A stretch of DNA of 42,349 nt. Origin: Cymbomonas tetramitiformis (taxonomy: Eukaryota > Chlorophyta > Pyramimonadophyceae > Pyramimonadales > Pyramimonadaceae). Made by a program: the position numbers and the translations under genes. The notes beneath the pieces were generated by a model. It worked only from the letters and a program-made list of their open reading frames with translations. It made no database searches and had not been told where the DNA came from. Shown here in pieces: positions 33,201 through 42,349 of the stretch; within the stretch, counting starts at the first letter, position 1; the number at the start of each line of letters is the position of its first letter. Location: positions 1 to 42,349 of the forward strand of contig LGRX02035484.1 of the NCBI GenBank assembly GCA_001247695.2, written 5' to 3'.

Positions 33201-34580
33201 TAGAGTTTGAACTGTTGGTTAGTGGGGATGCAACAAACCCTAACCTGAGAACGAGGTCCAAGCTGCAAGTTTCGTTCACACCAGCTGTAAGCGAGCATAT
33301 CAAAAGTCCTGACTTGGGACCTGTGACAAGCAAAAGCTCCAAGAAACGAGAAAGATATTAGCATTGCATAGTAAGATCAAACAGCGAATCAGGAGAGCAG
33401 CTAGAACTGATGTTTTACGCCAACCCATATTTCCTTTGCTCGCCACCGAAAGCTCGAATCGCTCAAATATCGGGCACACAAGTCTGACCAAGCTTGTAAA
33501 CCATCGTAGAGACACCCACAGCACGTAGCACGCGGCAACTCGAACCAGGCGCACTGCGAGGGGAAGTAAGCGCCGACAATTGCGCAAATGTCTGGAACAA
33601 AAACCAGGAGCAGTCGTTTCGAAAGCTACCATCGTTCGTTTTGATCTTCACCAGAACGCGTTCGCCCTTTTTAGCACCTTCACCCAGCGTTGCCTGATCA
33701 ACGCCACGCATACACAATTAAGACTTAGCGGTGACCTTGACGGCTGCTATCAGAGCTCAGCTGTTATCATGACGGCTGCGGTCAGAGCTCAATTGTAACC
33801 TTTACGGTTGCTATCAGAGTTCAGCTGCGACCGTCGAGGTTGTTATCAGTGCCCAGCTGTGTCTTTAACGACTGCAATAGGAGCTCGGCTGTGACCTTGA
33901 CGGTTGCTGTTAGAACTCGGCTGTGACGCTGACGGCGGTCAAAGCTCAGTTGTGACCTTTGACGGCTGCTTTTAGAGCTCAAATGAGACCAATAAGGTTG
34001 CTGTCAACGGCCCAGCTAGAAATATCCACCGTGGGCTTGGAACCACCCTGGAACTTGCGTGCTTTAGCATGGCCCAAGTATCTTTTGGGAATACGCGCCC
34101 GCACAAACGGCTGGAAGAAAGGAGGATGCGACAGCAAATTGCATTGTGGTAAACATACACACTCTCATTTCGGAACCAACACGACATTGTATGATTTCAT
34201 AGTGGATCGATATGCATAAGCATTTGATACTGATGCCCTTAGAAATACGGATCCCTCTTGACAGTTCGCTTCTGATCGAAAGGCTCTTCCTTCGTGTCGA
34301 GAATGTAGTAGGCTCGGAAAGCAAGGTCAGGTGTTGGGTGTCACGATCCCAAGAGCGGGCGGCAGAAGGCTTATTTTGTACGACGCTGATTTCACTGTCG
34401 CAGGGTGTGGATGAAAATCGGCAAAGCCAGATGGCTGGTTTAAGCTGTGTTGAAACGGTTTGATTTACGGCTGCAGAAAATGATGTTTTGTACCTGGGAG
34501 ACGTGCAGTTTGACCTCCTCTGGAGGTGGCACGTAAGGGCATGCCTTGCCACCTGCCTTGACTTCGACTCCCCAAAACAT
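27281..34580 (-). CDS. Nucleoplasmin-like FKBP prolyl isomerase, complete 16-exon gene
   Basis: The 423-residue product is joined from 34580-34494, 33693-33630, 33320-33245, 32844-32780, 32390-32317, 31985-31902, 31531-31430, 31179-31134, 30960-30839, 30632-30543, 30334-30236, 29979-29935, 29674-29618, 28913-28872, 27876-27740 and 27362-27281. All phases agree. Residues 1-98 are a nucleoplasmin-like domain (start [22 protein letters not shown]). Acidic tracts lie at 99-150 and 185-240, and a bipartite nuclear signal (KKR 247-249, KKQK 259-262) with a Lys/Ala linker follows. Residues 319-423 are the FKBP domain. Its pocket residues are all visible: YTG, VFDS, FEF, VIKGW, AYG and EFDV. Plant FKBP53 and insect FKBP39 share this layout and act as nuclear histone chaperones. 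A role in chromatin is inferred. The weakest junctions are the exon 5 acceptor (ATCAAG) and the exon 9 donor (GTTCGT). Confidence 0.93.
28575..28795. repeat. Minisatellite, 36-37-bp unit, in FKBP intron 14
   Basis: About six copies of 'tggtcctcactgaggggtacatcttggt(g/c)agatgg' alternate between a GGGG/GTC-AG form and a GGGGG/GTG-AG form, so the higher-order period is about 73 bp. Confidence 0.9.
29020..29608. repeat. Minisatellite, about 24-bp unit, in FKBP intron 13
   Basis: About two dozen copies of 'acaaggatgatgacgccgcttct' with small variants fill most of this intron. Both strands stay open in some frames because the unit is near a multiple of three, but these are not genes. Confidence 0.95.
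30487..30553. repeat. 33-bp tandem duplication at the exon 10 donor
   Basis: The block 'gtattcatgcagcgcatccacacttgaga' occurs twice. Each copy holds the same minus-strand donor (CAA|GTGTGG), so the exon has two possible donors 33 bp apart, both in frame. Confidence 0.85.
32890..33080. repeat. Minisatellite in FKBP intron 3
   Basis: Three to four imperfect copies of a roughly 54-bp unit containing 'aagacggatgttcaggtcaagcgacggt' and 'cagggct(c/t)gtag'. Confidence 0.75.
33730..34018. repeat. Minisatellite, about 36-bp unit, in FKBP intron 1
   Basis: About eight imperfect copies of 'gtgaccttgacggctgctatcagagctcagct'. Confidence 0.9.
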
Positions 34581-36015
34581 GATATCAATTAATGCCCAAC
34601 TTGAAACAGAGCTTACAATACCGAATACGAACGACACTTCGCCGTCTTCAGTTCAATCACATCCAGTGCAGAAAGAGAAACAAGCAAGTCACGGAAGCGG
34701 CACCGCATCGCGCATGCTCGTCATTTCTCATTTGCCAATTTTGAATTTATAGAATTACGAATAAGAAATACAGCTCCCTTCCCCCTCAATTTCCCCCTCG
34801 CCTGTATGGGGTGGTGGTGTTGCCGGGGTGTATATCTTTATCATATGGATAACTCTTGATATCGTTATATGATAATTATATAGGGGGTACGTGAACGTAC
34901 AGGTGGGGAAAAATCGATTTCCAAAATTGATTGTGGTTGCGAGTAGTTGTTCGTTCTTCTAAGAGGGGGACAATCTAAAGCTTTTCCCCCAATATTCGTT
35001 AAGATATTATATTCATATATTCGGAAGAAAATTTGATATATTTATTTATTACATATGATATATGAGATATATTAACAGAATATATATGCGCAATGTTTGT
35101 ATATATGAGTTATATATGTAACGTTTGTATTTATCAGATATACATCAGGAGCTAGCGGTGTATAAATGATATATGAAAAGGATACATGCCGGGATGCCGG
35201 ATTGCCGCTGCCGGTGCGACAGCGACAGTGCAGTGGTGCGAACACCGCTCCTGTGGCTGTGGTTGCGGCTGGTGGGTGTGTCCAAGGGGAGTAACCAGAG
35301 GAGTATAAACTATGGGAGCTCTGGGAGTAACTATGCTACGGGTAGTGACACTATGTTACTCCCCTTGGTGTGTCCAGCCTCTCCATCTCCAGCCGTTCAG
35401 AGCTCCAAACGACCAGAGCTCCATCTCCATCTCGACTCTCGATTATAAATCCACATCCAGTATTTTATATTTTAAAAATTGTCTAGTTCACCAGCTTGAG
35501 ACTTGAGACCTTCGCTTGAGAGTTGACAAGTGTTGAGTATATTAATCATTTTAATCTGATGTATACTGTGTATATATAGTATACTTATAATATTGTGTGC
35601 ATATAAATGCCGATTATGTAATCATGATTATGATATCAGATATGGGATGACCATGACCATCGAATCTCGCAGCTGATGCTGAATTGCCGATCCTGTTCAT
35701 TATGCCGATGCCGATGCCGTGCCGTGTTCTTCCTCCGCTCCGTCGCAAAATTCAAAAAACATTTCACTTTCTGCGAAGGGAAACGGACACAAAACTGCCC
35801 TAGTCTTGAACCCAAAAACAAAAAAGTATAAAATGCGGCATCCTGGTTCACGCAGAGTACATGAAGTAAAGCGTTAAATCTTGAAATAAACACATTCCCT
35901 GTTTCACGTCCGATCGGAGGTCTTTAAGATTTGGTTGCTCATTCTGGGTGGCGACCAAATGATAGTGACGCAAACCATCTTTTTTGCAAGTCTCTTTTGC
36001 AGCCCTTGGTTTTAG
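34581..36015. other. AT-rich intergenic stretch
   Basis: This lies upstream of the FKBP start codon on the minus strand, so it should hold the promoter, but no clear element was recognised. 34820-35170 is very AT-rich. A 14-bp inverted repeat CCAAGGGGAGTAAC lies at 35282-35295 and 35355-35368 with a 59-base spacer. Confidence 0.5.
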
Positions 36016-36519
36016 ATTCCAACTATACCATCGCTAATGGATATAGCAGAGAATGACTTATTACACGTCGGTAGTAGAGGCCAGCATGCGAAAGGACACT
36101 CGTTCGATTCAATTGACATGGTTGAGCAGAGTCATTTAGGCGGGTCATACCACTGTGTGGTCACTCTCAAAGGGGTATGCGACTCCCCTGCACTTTTCTC
36201 TCCAGTCTATTCAGTTTGTATTTTCTGCCACATCCTGCACCATATGCACTTACTCCGCTTTCCTCTGAATTTCTACATTCTCCAGGACGCCCATCTCACC
36301 ACAGGAAGCTCGCCACCCCGAGAAGACGCCGCAAGAGATTTTTCTGAAGCTACGAATCCGTACTCAGGTGCAGCTGCAAGTCGGTTGAATCTCACTATCT
36401 TTGGCGCCTTGATTTGTACTTTCCTTGGTTGCCTCGCTTTTAAAGTTTACATAAGAATTTCTGCACCGCTTCGACAGGGGGGGCGAATTCGCCAACCAAA
36501 CCAGGTGGCAGAGGTCTAG
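36016..36519 (+). CDS. Hypothetical protein with one transmembrane helix (two exons, partial)
   Basis: Two exons keep phase 0: (36016 or 36037)-36174, ending VTLKG, and 36286 onwards, starting DAHLTTGSSPPREDAARDFS. The intron 36175-36285 is GTATGC...CTCCAG. The second exon encodes a hydrophobic helix (LTIFGALICTFLGCLAF) followed by basic residues (KVYIRI, RQGGRIRQPNQ), which suggests a cytosolic tail after a membrane span. Either it ends at TAG (36519), or it splices at CAG|GTGGCA (36504) into the coiled-coil exon at 36839, which is also phase 0. The family was not recognised. Confidence 0.45.
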   Translation: MPTIPSLMDIAENDLLHVGSRGQHAKGHSFDSIDMVEQSHLGGSYHCVVTLKGVCDSPALFSPVYSVCIFCHILHHMHLLRFPLNFYILQDAHLTTGSSPPREDAARDFSEATNPYSGAAASRLNLTIFGALICTFLGCLAFKVYIRISAPLRQGGRIRQPNQVAEV

Positions 36520-36838
36520 GCTTCACAACCAACATCGGCCAGTCTGTTAAAGATACAACCCAGTCGTTCATTCAAGGAGCCCACCAGAAGGTGAACTTCT
36601 TACGTTTCCACACGCTGTCCACCTTTCGGCTCTCGGGTTGTTGCCTGAAGGGATGGCGCACATCTAGTACCAGAAACTTTCGATAGCTACGTTGAAGAGG
36701 CATACTAAACTCATCCACATAATCGTTCCGAGACTTATTCATGGTTGAGAAGCAGTGGGTCTCGATATGTGCGTGTCTGTTATTGTTTATCGTCAGCATC
36801 GTCGGTCTCCAAATTCGCTAAGTATCATATCGTTCCAG

Positions 36839-39800
36839 GAGTTGAATGCCCAACGCCTGAAGGAAGCTCGCCAGGTACGCGCTCCAATCTTGACCTGACA
36901 CCCCGGTGTCGGCCTCGTAAGGGACTGCATCCTATCTCTCCCCTGTATTGCTATTTCTATCCGTCTCCCTGGTTGGAGGTCTGCGTGCGCTCCCCCCCCA
37001 CTTTCCGTCCGCCAGCTGTTGTGCTCTGAGCGATGCGCGCGTGCTGGATACGCGACAGTCCCTTTTGTTGACTAAGGGTCTCTCATCGAGGATCTTGCCA
37101 CAAGTGAAGTTGCGCTAGGTTTGATTAGAAGACCCTCACAGCGGATCCTCGCGTGGACTCAATGCACACGCACTTCACTGTCTCCCAAACGCGACAGATC
37201 CACTACAGTTCCTTCGATGCGAAGCGTTATTGATGGGCACGGCTGGGTCTCTTTTCGAGCTAGTTCTCTCCAGAGCTCTGTAAACTCGCGCAAAAGCAAG
37301 AGGAGGGACGTGAACATTACCTTAACCAGGCCGTGATAGTCACGGGGCCCGCATTTAAACTGCTCACAGCTCCTCAAGTTGTGAGGCCCGGCACGCCCCC
37401 AGGTGCTACCACTGGCAACCGGATAGCTTTCCAAGGGTAGACTGGGGCACTGTGCTGTCAAGGCTGACCTACACATGGGGAGCTTTTCGAGGGGGCCCTA
37501 CAGAAAGGGGAGCAGGAGCTGCGAGCGCTCGAGCAGGAGATCCAACGAGCTTTCTCTGGCAACAAGGATAGCGCCACCCGGGAGCGCTCCAAGGGCTCGC
37601 ACCACTCTAAGGCCTCTAAGTCCAAACGCGTGCCTCTGTCCCCGCAGGTGTCCGCCCCTGCCCGATGCCACCCGCCCCTGCCCCTATCCCGCAGGAGTGC
37701 ACCCCCTCCCGGTGCCACCTACCCCTGTCCTGCAAATGTCCTGGAGCGTGGCGTGTGTCATGAGGAGGCGCTTTGTGCTACGAGTGTGGCGTGTGTTATG
37801 AGGAGGCGCTTTGTGCTACGAGTGTGGCGTGCGTTCTGAAGAGGCGCTCTGTGGTGACGTTGAGAAGTGCTCGCAGCAGAGTGCATGTCCTAGGTTCAAC
37901 CCTTGTGTTGGTAGGAGTCAGACCTTGTGCCCAAGGAGTTCTATTTCACTCGATGTTCCTGAAGAAATGGGGATGGGATCCTTTATTTCAGGACTCTAAC
38001 TCGCTGGACAGCGTGAGTCAGCGGTCGCTCCACGGCGGCGTCGGCAAGCCGGGTCCACGGCTTCCCTCCCCTCCCACACCCCCACCAGAGTCGAACCCCT
38101 TGGGCGCACCAACTGCAGGTGTGGCTCCCTGCCCCATGCTGCTTCATACACAACCCTGCACCGAGCAGCACCCTTGTGTGGCCTCAAACCCGCAGCTTCG
38201 GGAAGCTCACAAAAGCCGCTTATCTTGCTGGTTGCTTGGGTAAGCCTTATTCCGAAGCTGACGAGCTATGAGTGGTGTGATACGATCATTGAGGCCGTTT
38301 AGTCATGTGCAAGGCAGGATCCCATCATGTTCTGAAGACGTGCATTCCCACTGATGAAATTACCGGGGAGGTAGGCAAGTCTTACGATAGGTCAGAGGAG
38401 CTCTGAGGGCACGATGTACTCTGAACCAGTCCGACTGATTGCGGGTGCAAGTCGGATGCGGAGCCTGACGGCAGCCCCCCTGCCCCTCCCCCCGCAGAGT
38501 TCTCCACAGGGAAATGGAACCGCATTAATACCTGGGCTCGTTCAGACAGTGCGGTGGCTGCCATCGGTGACCCGGCGCCTGAGGACTTGAGGCCTGCCTT
38601 GGACACCTCTACTGCGTCCAATGAAATCGTAACCCCGCTGCCCACAGCGAAGGGCGCGAGGCATCCGGGCGCCTCCGGCTCCGATCTGGTGGATACCTCA
38701 ATGCCAAGCACCATTCCAACCATGCCCACTTTGCACGAAGCTGGGACCCGGAGACCGCAGGGTGCTGCGTCTGGCCATCACGGGGGCTCCTTCGTCACGC
38801 GGCCTCTGGCAGCAGCTGGGCGACCCTATGGCGGAGGCCAGGAGCCCACCCCGTACCCTGTCAAGGCTCTCCCGCTTGCTACGAGCAGCGAGGAAGGTGT
38901 GACCACCAGCGATGAGGGTCTCATGGAGGCGGCGATTGACACCAGGAAAGCCGTCGTCATGGACAACGTGGGCACGGAGATGCTGCGGCAGCGCGTGCAG
39001 GAGGCTGAGGAGCGCGCCCTGCTGGCGGCTGCGGAGGGCGCCAGCGCGCGCGCCCAGGCCGCTCAGCACGTCGTCCACCTCCAGGCCTGCCCTCGCCGCC
39101 CAGCTTCCCGCTGCCGGCGCCCCGCTGCTGCCTCCGCGCACACCGCTCTGCGCAGCCGTCTCTGGATTCCCGTGAGACACGCTCCGGTGACGAGGGTCAT
39201 GTGAGGGCGAGTCCCTTGGAGTGGCCCTTGGAGTGGTGAGCGCTGTGCATGCGCTGGCTCTCTCTCGACACTCTTGCGTATGAGGTAAACGAGTGCCTTC
39301 TGAGCTTAAGTCACAGCACACTTGGGGTGGGGCTCCTGCGATAAACTTTTGGGAGGCCTTTGGCTGCCGTCTGCGAGGCGCCCCGGGCTGCCGTCTGCGC
39401 GGGTGAGGCGCCCCGGGCTGCCGTCTGCGAGGCGCCCTGGGCTGCCGTCTGCGAGGGTGAGGAGCCCTGGGCTGCCATGCGCAGGCGATCGCCGATGCCG
39501 CCACTGCACAGCAGCAGGCGGAGGCGGAGCTGGCCAAGGGAGCGGTGGCCGCAGCCGTCGCCAAGAGCAGGTGAGGGCGAATTTCGCAGCAGGGGTGTTA
39601 CGCAAAGGAATAAAGGGGACCCGTAGCACCTTTTCTGCGCAGCCCTCCCTCGTGATTGAGCTACGGCAATCTCCAAGGTTGCTTTCTAAAGTCAGATTGG
39701 CGGCCTCCATTCCGCCACTTTTCTTAGAAAACGATTATAGGACCATGCTCACAGCTCGTGCACGTCTGGGCCGTGCTTGGGTTGGGGACAGCTCCACGTC

Positions 39801-41812
39801 TGCGCTGGCGGAGAATGCAGCGGCGGACCTGGAGGCCAAGCTGCGGCGCGCGGAAGACTCCCAGATGATGCTCAACGCACGGCTCAAGGAAGAGAACGCA
39901 TCACGCGTGGCGGCGCAGGAGATCCAGCAACGCGAGATGATGAATCTGCGGGAGCAGCTGCTGCTAGCCCAGGAGAGTGCTGCGGCGGCGAAGGTGCGCG
40001 GAGTCTGCTCATGAATGTCCTCCAGCGCCAGCGCCCCCGGCAAAGGCGCCAAGTTCTGGGCTGCAGGAAGCATCGCCAGGCAGCAGGCGAGGAGCCGGTG
40101 CAGTTGGCTGGTGTGCCACCAGCTGGCATGCTCCACTCTCATTCGGCACATCTGCAGGAGAAATTTCCATGGTGGTCATCTAATACCGCAGCAAGTATAT
40201 CACAGCGAGCGCCTCGTTGCCACGGGGAGCGTGCTTTGGCTGCCAGCTCTTCGTCACGGATAGCGTACCTTGGGCGGCACCTCCTTGCTGCAGCCTTGCA
40301 GATCGCACCATTGCGGGGCGACGGCATTGTGGCTGTCATTCATTGCTGTGATAACGACACCGCGGCAGTTATGATTGCTGTGACGATGCCATGACAGCCT
40401 CATCCGTCTAGCCTTGGAACGGCTCATGCGGTGCTTTTTTTTTCATTTTGTCGGAGGGTTGTGGCGCAGGTACATGGCACGGCGGAGAACGCGAGCCTCG
40501 AGAGGGCCGCCGCAGCGCGTGACGTGGCGGAGCGCGAGGCCCTGGCAGCAAAGCAGCACGCCACCGCCCAGGAGGCAATCGCCAAGGTGCTCCCCGCTGC
40601 TCCGCGCTTTTGGCCCCGCATCGCTGCTTGGGGCTGCCTCGTCCGGCGCGCCGCGGTGGAGCTCCGTGCGGCCACCGCCCTTATGTGGACCGCCACGTCA
40701 TGCGGACACGACTGCCACTTCTACAGGGCCCGCGTCTCTTCCCAGCACAACCTCGTGCGGGGCAGGGCCCTGAGATGCACCCGGGTGCATGCGGAGTTGG
40801 GACGCGCGCAGGCCGCGAGGGCGGAGGCGACGGAGGCGATGGAGGCCGAGAAGTTGTCGAAGGAGCGGATGGAGCTCGCGAGCACGGAGGTGCAGAGTCT
40901 CCACAGAGAGCTCGAGGTGTGTGCGGCGCCACTCTCCCACTCCCAGGCTTCCCCACTTTACCAAGACTCTTACTTCCTGGCGGATCATGCTTCCATCTGG
41001 CCTGGTGCCTGGTGTCGCCCTACCTTGGTTGTGTCCTACCACCCTCCCCACCCCCGCCGTGCACTCGTCCGGGGGTCCGCAGTGCGACTGCCTGCTATTC
41101 TCGTTTACGCTCCGATCTATCCTGTATGCTGTTTGTAATCCAACGGCCCTGTACAACCCGAAATGGACGTCAGTGAACATGCAGGGGTATGGGCTGTAAT
41201 GGTGGCCGGGCGGTGCAGTGGTTGGCCTGCCAGTGGGCAGAATTTTGCAGATTGCTGATGGGAGACCTCAAGGGTTTTGGACGGGGGGGTGGGCGCAGGC
41301 GGTGAAGGGCAAGCTAGTGTCGCGGGATGACCACCAGCAGGTGAGGAGTGGAGCACGGAGCGTCCCAGGAAACACCGGCACCTGCCAGCCGCCTGGTGCC
41401 GGATACGCCTGGAGCGCAGAGGCCTGGGCCTCCAGGGAGATTTGGCGCAATTTGAACTCGAGATCCATCTTCTCTTGTGGGAAGGGTTCACCCCTTCTTG
41501 CTTCCTGCACCTGCCTGTTGGTCTCCCATGCGTTGTAGTCGGAATACTGCAACCACACCTCCACCCTCAGACCCCATCCCAGGGACTTTGATTCAGCATT
41601 CCATGCACCGCGTGATAATTTGGAATCGTGGGAGGATATACCCCTCCGGCAACAACCGCACGAGCCTGTAGTGCTTCAAGCCCAAGTCAGAATACACGAC
41701 CCTGGGCTCGAGGGCAAGGAGAAGACATGAGGGAGAGGGTGGGGTGATCGGCTTTAGAAAATAATGGAGTTGGAAGCAGACCTCAAGAAGGTGGTGGTGG
41801 AGCGTGATGAGG
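36839..41812 (+). CDS. Ala/Glu-rich coiled-coil protein, multi-exon, partial
   Basis: Plus-strand exons: 36839-36874 (ELNAQRLKEARQ), 37483-37647 (start LFEGALQKGEQELRALEQEI), 38498-39069, 39485-39570 (AIADAATAQQQAEAELAKGA), 39792-39993 (ENAAADLEAKLRRAEDSQMM), 40470-40586, 40797-40916 and 41763-41812 (MELEADLKKVVVERDEA). The exons from 39485 on are strong heptad coiled coil. Phases agree from 38498 to 40916 (572, 86, 202, 117 and 120 nt), and the splice sites are mostly canonical. Between 37647 and 38498 a linking exon is missing. The 39069 donor (GTCGTC) and the 40797 and 37483 acceptors (GGAG) are weak. The last exon would use a GC donor (GAG|GCAAGC). Function unknown; a structural or cytoskeletal role is a guess. 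Confidence 0.6.
37746..37860. repeat. Tandem repeat, about 38-bp unit x3
   Basis: The unit 'gagtgtggcgtgtgttatgaggaggcgctttgtgctac' occurs three times with small changes, in the gap between coiled-coil exons. It could be read as Cys-rich peptide, but I see no splice support. Confidence 0.85.
39358..39482. repeat. Minisatellite in intron before coiled-coil exon 39485
   Basis: About five copies of 'ggctgccgtctgcgaggcgccccg', some with an added 'ggtgag', run up to the acceptor GCAG at 39481-39484. Confidence 0.85.
41382..41701 (-). CDS. Two exons of an unrecognised minus-strand gene
   Basis: Exon 41701-41609 has acceptor CCCAG and donor GTGCATGG; it encodes VVYSDLGLKHYRLVRLLPEG and YILPRFQIIT. 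Exon 41565-41382 has acceptor CTGAG and donor GTGCCGG; it encodes VEVWLQYSDYNAWETNRQVQ, EARRGEPFPQEKMDLEFKLR and QISLEAQASALQ. Phases match (2 out, 2 in), joining IITR to VEVW. The sequence is rich in Trp, Tyr and ordered charge patterns, so I consider it truly coding. The family was not recognised. Upstream exons may lie at 41990-42080 (CPPRLGTQRHRW..LGYIGVHQ) and beyond the right edge. It lies opposite, and inside an intron of, the coiled-coil gene. Confidence 0.55.
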
Positions 41813-42234
41813 CAAGCCATGCCCCCCCCCTCCCACCCCCCCCCCTTGTGTCGGGTCCTTTGTTGACAGGGTCTTGGCAAAGGCGTCAGGGGGCTGTGGG
41901 GACTCTTTAGCCTGGACGCGGGCTGGGGTCCCCGATGCTGATCTGAGGCGAAGCTGGGCTCCGGGGATCCACCTGGTGCACTCCGATGTACCCCAGGGAC
42001 CAGCGGTGGCGCTGGGTGCCAAGGCGGGGGGGACACTTGCCTAAAGCGTTGTTCTCAGCATGCCTGAGGATTCCCGGAAGGTGCTGCAAATGAAAGACCC
42101 GACTGCAAGTGACAGACCTGACTGTCACAGACTGGATGTCCCCGTGAGGATCAGTGGTAACATTGCTTACTTAAAAAGCAAAATTCCATTCGGGTTTTAA
42201 GCTTGGTTTGGATCTTATCCTCAGCCTTTATTGA

Positions 42235-42349
42235 ACACATCCTGGAGCACGCGCTCGATGTGGATGCGCGATGGCCGGGCAGACGTTTTGGGGAGCTGGG
42301 TGAGAAGGGCATTGGCTGTGGAGCTGGGTGAGAAGGGCATTGGCTGTGG
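42235..42349 (-). CDS. Possible further minus-strand exon with 27-bp duplication
   Basis: The minus strand reads NALLTQLPKTSARPSRIHIE then RVLQDVFNKG before a stop. The segment encoding the first seven residues is duplicated as a 27-bp tandem repeat at the window edge (42296-42349). No good donor was found, so it may be the last exon of another gene or chance. Confidence 0.3.

Noticed and set aside
34440..34637. Start of the FKBP protein at an upstream in-frame codon (MSFVFGIVSS...)
   Set aside because: The family starts at M-(A)-FWGVEV. The residues upstream of 34580 do not resemble any nucleoplasmin-like N terminus.
35282..35368. 14-bp inverted repeat as a MITE
   Set aside because: The arms are short with no flanking direct duplication that I could find, so I leave it as a simple inverted repeat.
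38698..39564. 288-codon minus-strand frame
   Set aside because: It is antisense to the Ala/Glu-rich coiled-coil exon and the adjacent minisatellite. The plus strand has the better codon pattern and splice sites.

Overview
This is a eukaryotic nuclear window. Its coding information sits in many short exons with GT-AG introns that keep phase. The intergenic DNA is full of mobile elements, and TTTAGGG-like (plant/green-algal telomere type) motifs occur at several junctions. The gene content (a nucleoplasmin-like FKBP, a TIR-like/kinesin-light-chain TPR protein, a Vint-type Hint module, a gag-type LTR element) suits a repeat-rich green alga. A prasinophyte such as Cymbomonas is my best guess from memory; I could not verify it.

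Layout. 1-10.9 kb (minus strand): a TIR-like plus TPR gene. Its N-terminal exon is at 10537-10926, a second exon at 4457-4700, and then comes a tandem array of 578-bp exon+intron units (1-1705), each carrying exactly one 42-residue TPR. The 5.8-kb first intron and the next gap hold plus-strand debris: two decayed 3' ends of one retroelement (one hit by a 236-bp hAT MITE), a tRNA-like Pol III unit, and a small plus-strand gene with a cysteine cluster (8504-9767).

13.5-21.2 kb: a three-deep transposon nest. An LTR element (13494-21186, target duplication TAAAC) contains a second LTR element (13941-19827, target duplication ACGAT, LTRs differing at one base of 212). The gag-like frame of the second element is split by a 2.5-kb TIR element (15157-17668) with a 9-bp target duplication. 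Removing the insert and one duplication rejoins the gag frame exactly.

22.0-23.6 kb: a decayed Vint (Hint-type) gene fragment with one frameshift, cut by a 966-bp hAT-like non-autonomous element with an 8-bp target duplication.

27.3-34.6 kb (minus strand): a complete 16-exon gene for a 423-residue nucleoplasmin-like FKBP prolyl isomerase. All exon phases agree, and all the classical FKBP pocket residues I checked are present. Several introns carry minisatellites.

36.0-42.3 kb: a plus-strand exon pair with a transmembrane helix, a plus-strand Ala/Glu-rich coiled-coil gene running towards the right edge, and minus-strand exons of an unrecognised gene inside one of its introns. The stretches 10.9-13.3, 23.75-27.25 and 34.6-36.0 kb show no gene I can support.
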